From Ariolimax columbianus (lineage: Eukaryota; Mollusca; Gastropoda; Stylommatophora; Arionidae), in assembly GCA_036924085.1 (NCBI GenBank), contig JAVGWX010000003.1, forward strand, positions 118,490,264 to 118,554,263: a stretch of DNA of 64,000 nt, read 5' to 3'. Both the position numbers and the translations under genes were made by a program. Position 1 is the first letter of the stretch. The number at the start of each line of letters is the position of its first letter. Shown in pieces: positions 34,560 to 44,758 of this stretch. Under the pieces are notes generated by a model that worked only from the letters and a program-made list of their open reading frames with translations, ran no database searches and was not told the origin of the DNA.

Positions 34560-35610
34560 GATGAAGCTTACCAAAATAGTAGAAATGACAAGGTAGTGAC
34601 GACATGAGTAAAGACATCCAATTTAAAGTTCATGTCATAACTTACACATGACTGAGGAGCCGGAACTCTACCAAGCACGTCGACTCAGTGGTGGATAGCC
34701 GTCTGAATGGTCTCCATATTTTTAGACTAGCTTTTAATATAAGATAAACAGCCGTGAACTAAAAGAGGTGGGATGCATTGAAGCTAAAAGGTGGCAGTCC
34801 CTGCAAAATACACAAACACAAAAGGCAGATGAACTGTTTTTCTTGAAAGTTCGATGGGCAGCCGTTGACCACAAGGCTTCTCCAAAGGATTGGGAGATAT
34901 CCATGACTACACCAATCCGAAAATGATTACAGTCGACAGTGTGAAAGCCACTTAGGCATATCGTTCTTTATTCTCCCTGGCAATGTCTACCCTAGGATAT
35001 TTGAGCAAAAACTAAGAAAATCTGACTGAGACACAGATGGGAGAGGTCTAATGAGGTTTCAGATCAAACTGAAGTACTCAAAAACGCATCTTCACACTCA
35101 AAAAGTATATTTGTCGTCGATGTAGCCCACATTACCAAATCAGAGGCTCATCTCCAGTACTTTATATTTAGAAAACGAGACTGTAGAACAGAGTGATCAC
35201 AATTATCATTTCAAAATCACAAGCCATGTCGTCTCGAGAGAAGAGAAGAGACATCACATTTTGGCTGTCACGGTTGACATTGGAAACACAGATCTAAGGA
35301 TCTAGACCCAGATGACAAACCGATGCCAGCTACGATGAGAACACAAAACAATCTATAAGCGACTGATGACTAGACTGAAACCAGGCCTAGAGGAAGACTG
35401 CAGATAGAATAGGCTGATATTCTTTCTGGTAAACTTCTACACCCCATTGTAGAAGTGAGGCAACTAAGCAAATAATTTAATATTAACTACAAGGTCAAGG
35501 TTGCGACAACATGAGTACAAATACTCACATTAAAATGCACGCATCAACTACAGAGGACAAGATGGCCCCAACATGTGTAAAGACACATTCAATTTAATGT
35601 ATTTACTGCA
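34560..35610. other. No supported gene; scattered minisatellite-like words
   Basis: Words of the type GACAAGGT..CGACAACATGAGTA and AATTTAA occur at about 34590, 35490 and 35560, suggesting a short tandem repeat split by about 850 bp of unrecognised sequence. No open frame of note. Confidence 0.35.
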
Positions 35611-35616
35611 GAGGAC

Positions 35617-35700
35617 ATGGTGGCCGAGCGGTTTGCATAACAGTCTCTTGATCCAGGTATCATCTGTTCAAAACCTTGGTAAGACCTAGGTTATTTATGT
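35617..35700 (+). pseudogene. tRNA-Ser/Leu-like sequence, probable SINE head
   Basis: ATGGTGGCCGAGCGGTT is a strong A-box and D-arm match to class II tRNAs (Ser/Leu). CTTGATCCAGG follows at the anticodon position, and CTGTTCAAAACC is a B box. The stems do not pair well, so it is not a functional tRNA. Confidence 0.55.
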
Positions 35701-35949
35701 GGGCGTAAAATGAAATCCTTACCTGTACACTTCGTAGCAACTGCAGGAGAAAGCAGCCTTTGTTTCTTAAAATAATAATCTTTCTGGTCGACCTTAGCAC
35801 CGACAATAAACACCGCAATGACAGTTCTAAAAATAATATTAACTATAGTAACTTCTAGTGTAGACAGACCTGTGTGAACGTAATATCTTTCTGTTTCCAC
35901 TTGACAACAGGTTTCGTTGCGTCAAGGATTTTCAATCTGTGTTCTGAGA

Positions 35950-36330
35950 AACCCTAGGACTCCGAGAAAGGTCTTTCAGAGATTTGTGGAAGGTCTCTAT
36001 GAGTTCCACGAAAGATCTGTAGCAGTTCCGCGAAAGGTCTCTATGAGTTTCACAAAAGATCTCTGAGTTCCGCGTATAGTCTCTATGAGTTCCAAGAGAT
36101 ATCTGTAGCAGTTCCGCGTATAGTCTCTATGAGTTTCACAAAAGATGTCTGAATTCCGCGAAAGGTCTCTATGAGTTTCATAAAAGATCTCTGAGTTCTG
36201 CGTACAGTCTCTATGAGTGTCACAAAAAGATCTCTGAATTCTGCCTATAGTCTCTATGAGTTTCACAAAAGATGTCTGAGTTCTGCGTTTGGTCTCTTTG
36301 AGTTCTGCTAAAGGTGTCTTTGAGTTCAGT
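35950..36330 (+). repeat. Minisatellite, about 40-45 bp composite units
   Basis: The words GATCTCTGAGTTCCGCG, TAGTCTCTATGAGTTTCAC and AAAGATCTCTGA alternate through about nine units. The minus strand gives a repeating ETHRD..RNSEIF pattern that is a by-product. Confidence 0.85.
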
Positions 36331-36469
36331 GAGAGATCGTGAATAAATACAACAAAAGCAGTTTTTAAATGACAAAAAAATAATACTCTCAGTTCTGAGA
36401 AAAGACAGCTCAGACATGTTTATCGAGGCGCAATAAATATGCTTTACGTCATATTCGTCCCACATTGAC

Positions 36470-37000
36470 CTGTGATATTTTGTAGCTATTCAACCTTGCT
36501 GATCAAAATAATATAGCATACATAGAATGAAATAAAATCGATCAAAAAATTAAAATAAACACAATTATTATTAAACGATCACTTAAACAACTAATTGCTC
36601 AATCTAACATATAAAAGTCATATTTTCTTCGAGGATTATTCGAGTATAACAAGAATTATTTTATAAACTCCGTTTGTCGGTAAAAGCTTTTATTGATAAT
36701 ATGACTTGTTTATTTGTTTATGGGACTACAGATGCACATTTTTGATAGGTTAACAGGTCAAACTTGTTAGAGGCTGTGTAAAATGTCAGGTCCTTTAAAA
36801 GGAAATATAATTGTAGATATCGTGCACAATGATACCATTGATACCCATGTGTTTACAACAAGCCAAAACTACTTTTAAAATACATATTTTAAAAAAATTT
36901 AAAAATGTTGCAGTAAAGGGCTTCTTATGTGCAATAATAGTTCGTTTAGAAAAGGGTTCATCCGTATTTAACAGGGTCCAAATGTGAACAAAAGGTTATA
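36470..37000. other. AT-rich sequence, no supported gene
   Basis: No open frame or repeat array of note. Confidence 0.4.
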
Positions 37001-37002
37001 AT

Positions 37003-37485
37003 ACTGCAACCTGTCTGGTATGTCGTAAGAGGCAATTAAAGAGAGTTTGTTATCGGGCAGACTTCCCTGTCTCGTTGAAACTATGTCACGAGGGAAGGGA
37101 AAATGAGAAGCTAGTCTAGTCAGGCACAACATACTGGCCAGGACGTCGAGTCAGGGTCGGGCACAATGCACTGACCAAGACCACAATCTCTCTTCCATGT
37201 TGTGTTTCCTGTAAATTGACTGTTTTCAAGACAGTCTGGCTGACGTCATGTGGATCGATGTGGTCTCCATTGTAGTGATAAGCCTTACATTGCAAGTCAG
37301 CCAGGAGGGCACAAAGACGCATTTGTCAGTGTGGTATCGGTCAACAGACAAGCCATTACAGCCTGCTATCAGAGAAAATCCGCCCGAGTCTTACTGGGGT
37401 CAGACAGGGGAGCAAAAAATAATAACACTGCAACCTACCATGCACGTCGTACGAGACGACTAAGCAGGGTTTGACATTGATTGAT
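37003..37485 (-). repeat. Dispersed repeat copy flanked by about 55-bp diverged direct repeats
   Basis: The core (37110-37330) matches 31.95-32.2 kb: CATACTGGCCAGGACGTCG, CTGACCAAGACCACAATCTC, CTGTTTTCAAGACAGTCTGG. It is flanked by related segments, TAATACTGCAACCTG...GTCGTAAGAGGC at 37003-37055 and TAACACTGCAACCTA...GTCGTACGAGAC at 37420-37475. They are roughly 70-75% identical over about 55 bp and could be terminal direct repeats of the element. Confidence 0.65.
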
Positions 37486-37589
37486 TACCATATCCCGAGG
37501 AACATTTAGTCGCCAAAAACGGTAACTTAGCATACGTTTATCAAAAAATATATGTATATCAAATATTAGGAATCAAACTCGTATCACCG

Positions 37590-37810
37590 ACAGTGCTCAT
37601 ATCGCAACAATAAAAGTCGTCGCGGATGGTCAGCAAAATGTGATGTCCGAAAAAGAACCATACGACGACTCCACAGCCGGAACTCCACGTATGCCTCAAA
37701 TGTGGAAGAACATTTCTTTCCAGAATTGATCTTTACAACCATGGGAGAACACATTTCGCAGCAAAAGTCTGATGATGTCGCCATCTTCACATCTTATGGA
37801 ACCTCTATAT
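37590..37810 (+). pseudogene. LINE C-terminal end with C2H2-like finger
   Basis: The plus strand at about 37688-37757 encodes VCLKCGRTFLSRIDLYNHGRTH, a C-x2-C-x12-H-x3-H pattern. The SRIxLxxH core is typical of the terminal zinc finger of a common invertebrate LINE protein family rather than of a transcription factor. The frame before it is decayed and a stop follows shortly after. A host zinc-finger exon is a less likely alternative, since no neighbouring fingers or linker are present. Confidence 0.55.
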
Positions 37811-38264
37811 CTGAAATTTAACGGAGTCACAACTTTAGGGTACCGACATAGAATCTTAAAATGAAGTGCTCAGAGACATTGAATGGAGTTTCCTACTAAA
37901 GCTGCGTGAGGTTCAGTCATGCTTGAGTGGTACCCAGAAACGAATTAATTTTTAATGCAGTCTTCAGTAAAGGACTAGCTGTAAAAGTGGATGTATGCTT
38001 CATACGGGGTTAATAGGAGACAGAAAAACGAAGCAAGTCGAACAGTCAAAGATCTTCTAACTAGTTATAAAAACAGAGAAACAGTATAAGTTAGGTATGA
38101 ACGGGTACAATGAGCATAGGAAGATGGGAACAAAAGTGGCTGGACATGGAAGTATTTTTTTGGGGAAGAAAATTAACGTTATCGGAACCACCAGATACCG
38201 TTAGAAATCCCTTACTACAAATGTCGTTATGCCTCATTATTAGTGACATGAATGGCTAGGTGTA

Positions 38265-38440
<176 letters not shown>

Positions 38441-38487
38441 TCACATATACACAAATACGTAAATGGGGATCAAATCTGACGTGCGTG

Positions 38488-38612
38488 TACATTTGTATCA
38501 TTTCAAGCTACATGTGCCTCACGCATATACAAATTTGTATCATTTCAAGCTACATATGCCTCACGCATATACAAATTTGTCTCAATTTAAGTTACATGTG
38601 CCTTACGCACGT
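38488..38612 (+). repeat. Three-copy 42-bp tandem repeat
   Basis: Each unit contains TCATTTCAAGCTACAT and GTGCCTCACGCATATACAAA (small variants in the third). The units are 42-43 bp apart. Confidence 0.85.
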
Positions 38613-38639
38613 ACAAATGATATTACATTTAAATGCACT

Positions 38640-39100
38640 TAAAGAATAGTTACAAAAACCAGCACTGTGAGAGCTGCCATGAAGTACTTTGCAATTAGCT
38701 CCTTGAATGACAGTCGCTATTTACGTTTGTGAGAAAGCACTTACTTCTTGGTGCATATACGCTTGATTTAATCCCCGGTATCGACATGCTCCGTCTACTA
38801 AGCTTCAAATAGAAACCTGATTTTACTGTAAAGGAAAGTAAGGCAACGTGAAAGAAGGAGAGGTCCCGTCACCTAAAGAATCAAATGAAAAGTGAGATAC
38901 AGGTAGAAATGCATCTATTATTTCATCCTTACAGTAAAGTCTGCTGTGAGATCATCTTGACCTTCTATTTTACATCGGTGACTACTAGCCCTTCTATAGT
39001 TCTCTCCTTTGTACCTTTATAACATTGTGCGTATAAATAGTAAAGAAAGATTCATACACATATTCTCCTATCTTCCTAACAATAGACAATTTTAAGGTGT
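38640..39100. other. No supported gene
   Basis: Unique AT-rich sequence without motif or repeat. Confidence 0.4.
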
Positions 39101-39104
39101 TACG

Positions 39105-39650
39105 TTTGTGTTAATTTGTTGTTGTGATGGTGTAAATTTGTTGAGATGGAGTGAAGCGGTTGTTTAGATGGTGTGGCATTATTCTTAATATGGCTTGAAG
39201 TTGTTGTTTACATGGTGTGAATTTGTTGTTAAGATAGTGTGCAATTGTTGTTAAAATCTCATGAAGATCTTGCAAATATGATATCACGTAGTCATTAATA
39301 TTGAAGTCACTAAGACAGTGAGAAGGGGATGTTACGGTAGTTTGAAGCTGTTCTTAAAATGATGTGAAGTTATTGTTAAAATAGTTTGAAGCTGTTCTTA
39401 AAATGATGTGAAGTTATTGTTAAAATAGTTTGAAGCTGTTCTTAAAATGATGTGAAGTTATTGTTAAAATAGTTTGAAGCTGTTCTTAAAATGATGTGAA
39501 GTTATTGTTAAAATAGTTTGAAGCTGTTCTTAAAATGATGTGAAGTTATTGTTAGAAAAATGTGAAGCTGTTATTGTTATTGGCATGGTTAAGATAATGT
39601 TAAGTTACTGTAAAAGAAGTGCTAAATTGCGTAGAAGATGTGGCATATTT
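39105..39650 (+). repeat. 22-bp satellite array, locus 1, with 44-bp dimeric core
   Basis: The 5' part has irregular units resembling GTGAATTTGTTGTTAAG. From 39341 a 44-bp dimer (TTTGAAGCTGTTCTTAAAAT plus GATGTGAAGTTATTGTTAAA) repeats exactly at 39341, 39385, 39429, 39473 and 39517. Each half is 22 bp and both halves are related, so this is a higher-order repeat of a 22-bp unit. LINE copy D follows directly. Confidence 0.9.
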
Positions 39651-40417
39651 CTAAGATGGTCTGCCCTATGGACATCATAACAACACCAAAGCCCATCCCC
39701 ACTGTACGCAATTCCACCTGGAAGCAGCATATCGTTCCAGAGGTGGTAGAAAATATACCAGGTATTGGAAACAAGAACAGCCAGACTGAAAAAGAAAGAA
39801 GAGACATAACCCTGAGGTACATAGTGAAAAACTACGAAAGCATGGACTGGACACATGCATACACCGACGGTTCTGTAACAAACACAACACAGAATGGAGG
39901 GGAAGGGGTATTCCTGAGCCTAATAAACGGTAGAAAAATAACACTGTCAGTGGCAATTGGAAAATTCTCAAGCAATTTCAGAGCGGAGGCAGAGGCATTG
40001 AAGGCTGCAGTAGAAGCAATGCTTACAGGCGAAAGCAATGAAAGCCAGATAGTCCTGTTTACAGATGCCCTGGCCGTGGTTTCAGCACTAAAAAGCCAGA
40101 AAAATACTGAACTTAATGATTTAAGAGCAGTGCTCTGTCAATTATGCCAGCAGTCCACACCAAAAAGAATAGTGGTACAGTGGGTTCCATCCCACTGTAA
40201 CATTCAAGGCAACGAGGAGGCAGACAGACTGGCAAAAAAAGGTGCAAAGTTACCACAACCAGATTCTAGTGTGACCTACGAAGAGTCCAAACGGTTTATT
40301 AGGTCCAGATACATGACCAAATGGGAAACAGAGCTCTGCCTGATTACCAGGATTTTCTGTCAAGTACACCACAGCGCGAGCCGGCGTGTGGTGTTAAGGG
40401 TGATTATTTTAGTGTGA
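39638..40417 (+). pseudogene. LINE copy D: connection-RNase H fragment, open for 259 codons
   Basis: From about 39672 to 40333 the sequence is colinear with the main LINE: TTPKPIPTVRNSTWKQHIVPE, AYTDGSVTNTTQNGGEGVFL, NFRAEAEALKAAVEAM, IVLFTDALAVVSALKSQKN, WVPSHCNIQGNEEADRLAKK, and YMTKWETE. All RNase H active-site positions (D of TDGS, E of AEAE, D of FTDA, D of EADR) are kept. Similarity stops abruptly on both sides, with no 3' Cys/His motif and no (GAA)n tail, so it is an internal fragment rather than a simple 5'-truncated insertion. Codons outside that interval are flanking sequence. At many sites it resembles copy B rather than copy A. Confidence 0.85.
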
Positions 40418-40429
40418 CATGTACTGTTA

Positions 40430-40925
40430 CAAGGTGCATCTGTTATCTAAATTCAATATCTCGATAATCCGACGTTTTTGCTGTCTTTCATGGCAATGAT
40501 ATTTGCTATCTTCCAAAGAAATAATTTTTTAAAATTGTTCATAAAGATGATTTTTGGCTTCATTACGAAATGCTTTTAAACGCTGCACAATAGTTTAGAA
40601 CGCTTTCTGTGTGGTTTTTCAGAACCAACAACGATAGGTCCGTCGCCATTCTTTGTAGTTCTTGCATGTTTTCTAACCCATGGTTGCACCCTTCACAGTG
40701 ATTGTTCTGCATAGTGTCTTCGTGGTCTCTTTTATTTTCTTTTGCCGCGTGGTTTCCACATAATCTCTTGTAATGAGAGTATATTAGAGTTAATTAGAAG
40801 CCCGTGCCCAGTGTACGCCCTACGTTTTTACCTGATGACATTAGAAACATGCTTGGCGTGTAGTCGAATTTGCTCATTAGTCAGGAATTATTTATAGCTA
40901 ATGCCATGCAGGCGTCAAAAACATT
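40430..40925. other. No supported gene
   Basis: T-rich sequence without an open frame or motif of note. Confidence 0.4.
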
Positions 40926-40929
40926 TATT

Positions 40930-41045
40930 TTTAAATGCGTTAAACATATTTTCTGATGCTTTAAACATATTATCAGATGCATTAAATTGATTATCAAATG
41001 CATTAAACCTTTATTCAAATGCATTAAATCTATTTTTAAATGGGT
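40930..41045 (+). repeat. Short tandem repeat, about 23-26 bp units
   Basis: GATGCATTAAA-type words (AAATGCATTAAACCTTTATTC and variants) recur about every 24 bp, five times. Confidence 0.75.
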
Positions 41046-41074
41046 ATGTCATTGTCCAACTTTTACATCCATAT

Positions 41075-41275
41075 GTTTAATACTGAGATGATGTTACAAG
41101 CTCAGCTGCGGCCTTCAGTGCCTCTGCTTCTGCACGGAAATTATTGGAATATGTTCCAGTTGTTAATACTCGAGTTTTTTTCTTCTCCATTTCTTAGTCT
41201 GTAATAGACCCCTCCACCTCCATTGGATGTGGCTTTGTTAGATTAGCCATCTGTATATACGTGTATCCATGTTTC
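41075..41275 (-). pseudogene. RNase H fragment of a divergent main-family LINE
   Basis: On the minus strand: a decayed TDG region, SNGGGGVYYRLRNGEE, then TGTYSNNFRAEAEALKAAAEL. These match the first half of the RNase H domain of the main family and resemble the relic at 13.83-14.67 kb more closely. Confidence 0.75.
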
Positions 41276-41289
41276 TGGAGCTATTAAAT

Positions 41290-41655
41290 CAACACCAATA
41301 AATGCAATGGAGAACATCGCACGAATCGAAAGTATAGAGATGCGCAGAGATATAAAAAACACTCCAACAGGGGGAGAAGTTCAAACGAATTCCTGATCAC
41401 CCAATATATGACAGGATAAATCGCATGGGAAGAGGGAGATGAAGAGGAACCACTTCATATCAAAAACAAAAGAACTTGCAAGAGCAGACTGAATCATAAA
41501 CCAGGCAGTGGTTAGAGATCTAAAACAAACATCCCAAATTTCACCATGAAAAAAAAGCCAAGTCCCCTGAGATGGTAGAAACTATAGAGGGAATATGGTA
41601 AAAAAAGGAACTCAGATTCAGAAAGGAAATTTATCACATAAGAATATCTTAGGAG
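41290..41655 (+). pseudogene. Connection-domain fragment of the same divergent LINE, opposite strand
   Basis: Plus-strand shifting frames give a block with RMGRGR-like sequence near 41425, RTTFIS-like sequence near 41450, KTKELARAD-like near 41470, and SPEMVETIEGIW at 41565-41605. The last corresponds to FPEVVENIPGI in copy A. It lies head-to-head with the RNase H fragment at 41075-41275, implying an inversion or 5'-inverted insertion of one element. Confidence 0.6.
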
Positions 41656-41659
41656 AGTA

Positions 41660-41990
41660 TACTCACCAGAAGTTGTTGTTAAGATGGTGTCAATTTGTTG
41701 ACAAGATAGTAATATGGTGGGAATTTGTTCATAAGGTAGTTATACGTTTTTGTTAAGATGGTGTCAATTTATTGACAAGGAAGTAAGATCTTGTTGTAAA
41801 GATGGCGTGAAATTATTTTAAAGAAATTATTAAACTGTTAAGAAAGTGTGATTTTTTTTTTAAGAAAGTGCGGAACTAATGCAAGGTGCTTCGAAATGGT
41901 TTCTAAGATGGCGTGAAGGTGTTGCCAAGACAGTGTGAATTTGTTTCAACAATTATGTGAAGTTATTTCTAGAGTATATGAAGAATTGGT
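41660..41990 (+). repeat. 22-bp satellite array, locus 2 (degenerate)
   Basis: Units such as GTCAATTTGTTGACAAGATA and GAAGTTGTTGTTAAGATGG recur at about 22-bp intervals with indels. They are related to the arrays at 39.1-39.65 and 43.25-43.61 kb. Confidence 0.75.
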
Positions 41991-42019
41991 AAGAAATGGC
42001 TACAAAATCTTCAAAGAAA

Positions 42020-42480
42020 AACACAAATCGTTAACTTAAAAGAATATCAAGATAGAACTGATGAAAGGAATAATCGTCACTTATGTATGGCCAATTGCAC
42101 TGTATGGAGTCTGAAACATGGATTCTAGCAAAATAAGATAGAACAAACGTACAAGCGTTTAAAATGTGGTGCTACCGTAGAATGGAAAGAGTGAGTTGGA
42201 CAGATAAAAAGATTTAAGGACAATGTACTGTCTGATGTGTGCGTAAAAAGACAAAAATTGCATACGATACAAAGACGTCGATTGAGTTGGCTGGGACACA
42301 ATATGCAAAATGAAATTCTGGTACAGAAGAAACTAGACGGCAAGATTCAAGGAAAGAGAGGACCCGGGCGACAAAGACTCACATTTACATTTTAGACATG
42401 AAGGGACATTAAAATACGAACTTATGTTGCAATGAAGAGAACTGCAGAGAATATGTTCAAATGGAGAGACATACTCAGAC
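42020..42480 (+). pseudogene. RTE-like LINE C-terminal fragment
   Basis: Plus-strand pieces: ELMKGIIVTYVWPIALYGV near 42057-42113 (the conserved YGxE-type block of endonuclease-RT LINEs), KSELDR*KD, GKIQGKRGPGRQRLTF-like sequence near 42343-42380, and MFKWRDILRQPYNQF near 42451-42496. Stops and shifts make it a relic. Its last 60 bp form the first unit of the following 63-bp minisatellite. Confidence 0.78.
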
Positions 42481-42895
42481 AACCTTATAACCAGTTTCAG
42501 GGTTGATCAACCAGAGGATAGGTTCAAATGGAGAGACATAGACAACCTTACAACCAGTTTCAGAGCTGATCAGATAGAGAATAGGTTCAAATGGAGAGAC
42601 ATAGACAACCTTACAACCAGTTTCAGAGCTGATCAGATAGAGAATAGGTTCAAATGGAGAGACATAGACAACCTTACAACCAATTTCAGGGTTGATCAAC
42701 CAGAGGAGATGTTCAAATGGAGAGACATAGACAACCTTACAACCAGTTTCAGGGTTGATCAACCAGAGGATAGGTTCAAATGGAGAGACATGTTCAGACA
42801 ACCTTACAGCCAGTTTCAGGGATGATCAACCAGAGGATAGGTTCAAATGGAGAGACATAGACAACCTTACAATCAGTTTCAGGGCTGATTAACCA
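42450..42895 (+). repeat. 63-bp minisatellite grown from the LINE 3' end
   Basis: GACAACCTTACAACCAGTTT recurs at 42541, 42604 and so on with a 63-bp period (some units differ by a few bp), each unit also carrying GGTTCAAATGGAGAGACAT. The first unit overlaps the LINE C-terminal codons (FKWRDILRQPYNQF). The minus strand shows an in-frame 21-residue repeat (YVSPFEPIL...) as a by-product of the period being divisible by three. Confidence 0.92.
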
Positions 42896-43255
42896 GGGGA
42901 TTGGTTTGAATAGAGTGACATGCTTAGACATCCTTTCAACCAGTTTCAGGGCTCATTAACCAGTGGATTGGTTTGAATAGAGTGACATGCTTAGACATCC
43001 TTTCAACCAGTTTCAGGGCTGACTAACCAGGGGATTGGTTTGAATAGAGTGACATGATAAGACATCCTTTCAACCAGTTTCAGTGCTGATTAACCAGGGG
43101 ATTGGTTTGAATAGAGTGACATGCTTAGATATCCTTTCAACCAGTTTCAGGGCTGATTAACCAGGGGATTGGTTTGAATAGAGTGACATGCTTAGACATC
43201 CTTTCAACCAGTTTCAGGGCTGATTAACCAGGGGATTGGTTTGAATAGAGTGACA
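42895..43255 (+). repeat. 67-bp minisatellite, derivative of the 63-bp array
   Basis: GTTTGAATAGAGTGACATGC recurs at 42904, 42971 and 43038 and onward with a 67-bp period. The units keep CAACCAGTTTCAGGGCTGAT from the 63-bp units, so the second array arose from the first by divergence and re-amplification. Confidence 0.92.
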
Positions 43256-43612
43256 TGATTATGTGAAGTTACTTCGAAGATTATGTGAAGTTGCTTCGAA
43301 GGTTATGTGAAGCTACTTCGAAGATTATGTGAAGTTACTTCGAAGATTATGTGAAGTTGCTTCGACGATGGTGTAAAGTTGCTTCGAAGGTTATGTCAAG
43401 TTACTTCGAAGATTATGTGAAGTTACTTCGAAGATTATGTGAAGTTACTTCGAAGATTATGTGAAGTTACTTCGAAGATTATGTGAAGTTACTTCGAAGA
43501 TTATGAGAAGTTACTTCGAAGATTATGTGAAGTTTCTTCGAAGATTATGTGAAATTACTTCGAAGATGGTGTGAAGTTGCTTCGAAGATGGTGTGAAGTT
43601 GTTTTTACAATG
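43254..43612 (+). repeat. 22-bp satellite array, locus 3, about 16 copies
   Basis: Units contain GTGAAGTTACTTCGAAGA and repeat at exactly 22 bp for most of the array. Variants with GGTGTGAAGTTGCTTCGAAG at the 3' end approach the sequence of loci 1 and 2. The TTCGAA hexamer is self-complementary. Confidence 0.95.
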
Positions 43613-43924
43613 TATACAGATTTGTCTAAGATATCGGGAAGTTCCGTATTTAAGATTTGTGAAGATGCTGCTAGGATACTGTGAGGTTTTCTATACCTAG
43701 ATAACCTCCAACCTAATAAATGAAATGCATCACGTAAAATATTTCAAATGTGATCCTACATATTGAATATCTCTTCGTGTGGTTGGGAAGAGCAGAGGTG
43801 GGATTGCTCCGGTATGGCCGTGAAAATGTGAGCATGAATAAAATAATAAAATAAAAATTTGTTAAAGTTGTCTGATACGACATCAATTTACAAACAGAGA
43901 CCTCCCCACTTTCCACACCACCCC

Positions 43925-43960
43925 TCCCCCACCCCGCACACACACACACACACACACAAC
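43925..43960. repeat. (CA)n microsatellite
   Basis: About eleven CA dinucleotides follow a C-rich stretch. Confidence 0.9.
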
Positions 43961-44349
43961 CACAATGGCTATGGCAATTCTCGGATTAATATGAAGCCCG
44001 CAAATCACACATGTCGAGGGTAAGAGGAAGCTCCTCAGTCGCCCAAGAGAACAGGCCACTCTCTCCTTCAGACTGCCATACTTGTCTGGAGATTATCTTG
44101 AACAGCTCTTATTTTAAGTAAAACCCAACAACAACAAAACAAGAGATAAACACAATTGTCGGCCTGAAAAAGATCTATTTATATCCAAACAAACCATCCT
44201 TGACTTCAACGGATATCAAACATTGTTTCAAACAGACACAAATGTGTGTCATTGTTGTTACTATATTCTATTTAATCCACTTTCTCTATACCTTGTGGCA
44301 TGTCACCGTTCTGTCAACTTTCTGCCTCTGCCTTTGTTCAACCACTGTG

Positions 44350-44425
44350 ACAATGGCGCCCACGCGAGACAAGTGGCCGGTGGGCGAACGGCCCACACCG
44401 TCGCGCGCAAATGGCATCGGTTGGT
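44350..44425. promoter_or_regulatory. CpG-rich patch with hairpin upstream of the signal-peptide exon
   Basis: A short CpG-dense stretch in AT-rich DNA carries the inverted repeat GTGGGC-gaacg-GCCCAC (about 44379-44395) and GTCGCGCGC. It lies about 250-320 bp upstream of the ATG at 44671. A promoter role is inference from position and composition only. Confidence 0.3.
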
Positions 44426-44530
44426 GAAAACTGAGCCATTATTGTTCATTTTCTCATGATGCAAAAGAGTACAACAGGAAAGCAACTATTTGCGTGGTGT
44501 GCAAAGGAGGGATCTTTGTGTTGGAATTAT

Positions 44531-44538
44531 TATAAACA
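44531..44538 (+). promoter_or_regulatory. Possible TATA box
   Basis: TATAAACA lies 133-140 bp upstream of the start codon at 44671. It would place a transcription start near 44560 and give a 5' leader of about 110 nt. No initiator element can be confirmed. Confidence 0.3.
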
Positions 44539-44670
44539 GACATAACTATCCCCTGAACCCAGCACTTAATCAGCGAGGAGGCGAACTGCTTCTCTAGCAC
44601 AGTAAAGAACTTTTGTCAATTTTAGTTTGAATTTAGGCACCCGCGTGAACTTAGAGAAATCAAACCTGCC

Positions 44671-44758
44671 ATGGCGAAATCCATCGTTAAAAACTCCACA
44701 GCAACATCGTTCATTGTTTGTAGCATTCTACTTCTGATCACTTTAGTACAGTCACAAG
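44671..44758 (+). CDS. First exon of a secreted or membrane protein gene (signal peptide), splice donor at its end
   Basis: ATG at 44671 sits in a strong initiation context (CCTGCCATGG). The 29 codons to 44758 encode MAKSIVKNSTATSF followed by a 14-residue hydrophobic core (IVCSILLLITLVQS) and Q, a textbook signal peptide with a likely cleavage site after VQS. The exon ends AAG, and the next bases GTAAGTG form a near-perfect U1-binding splice donor at 44759, so the intron is phase 1. In the unspliced frame a stop comes six codons later, which supports splicing here. No downstream exon could be identified: the following 10 kb is repeats, so the intron is probably long. The mature product is unknown. 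A chance combination of Kozak, signal peptide and donor is possible but unlikely. Confidence 0.62.

Noticed and set aside
42475..42801. 108-codon minus-strand frame with 21-residue repeats
   Set aside because: By-product of a 63-bp minisatellite whose period is divisible by three.
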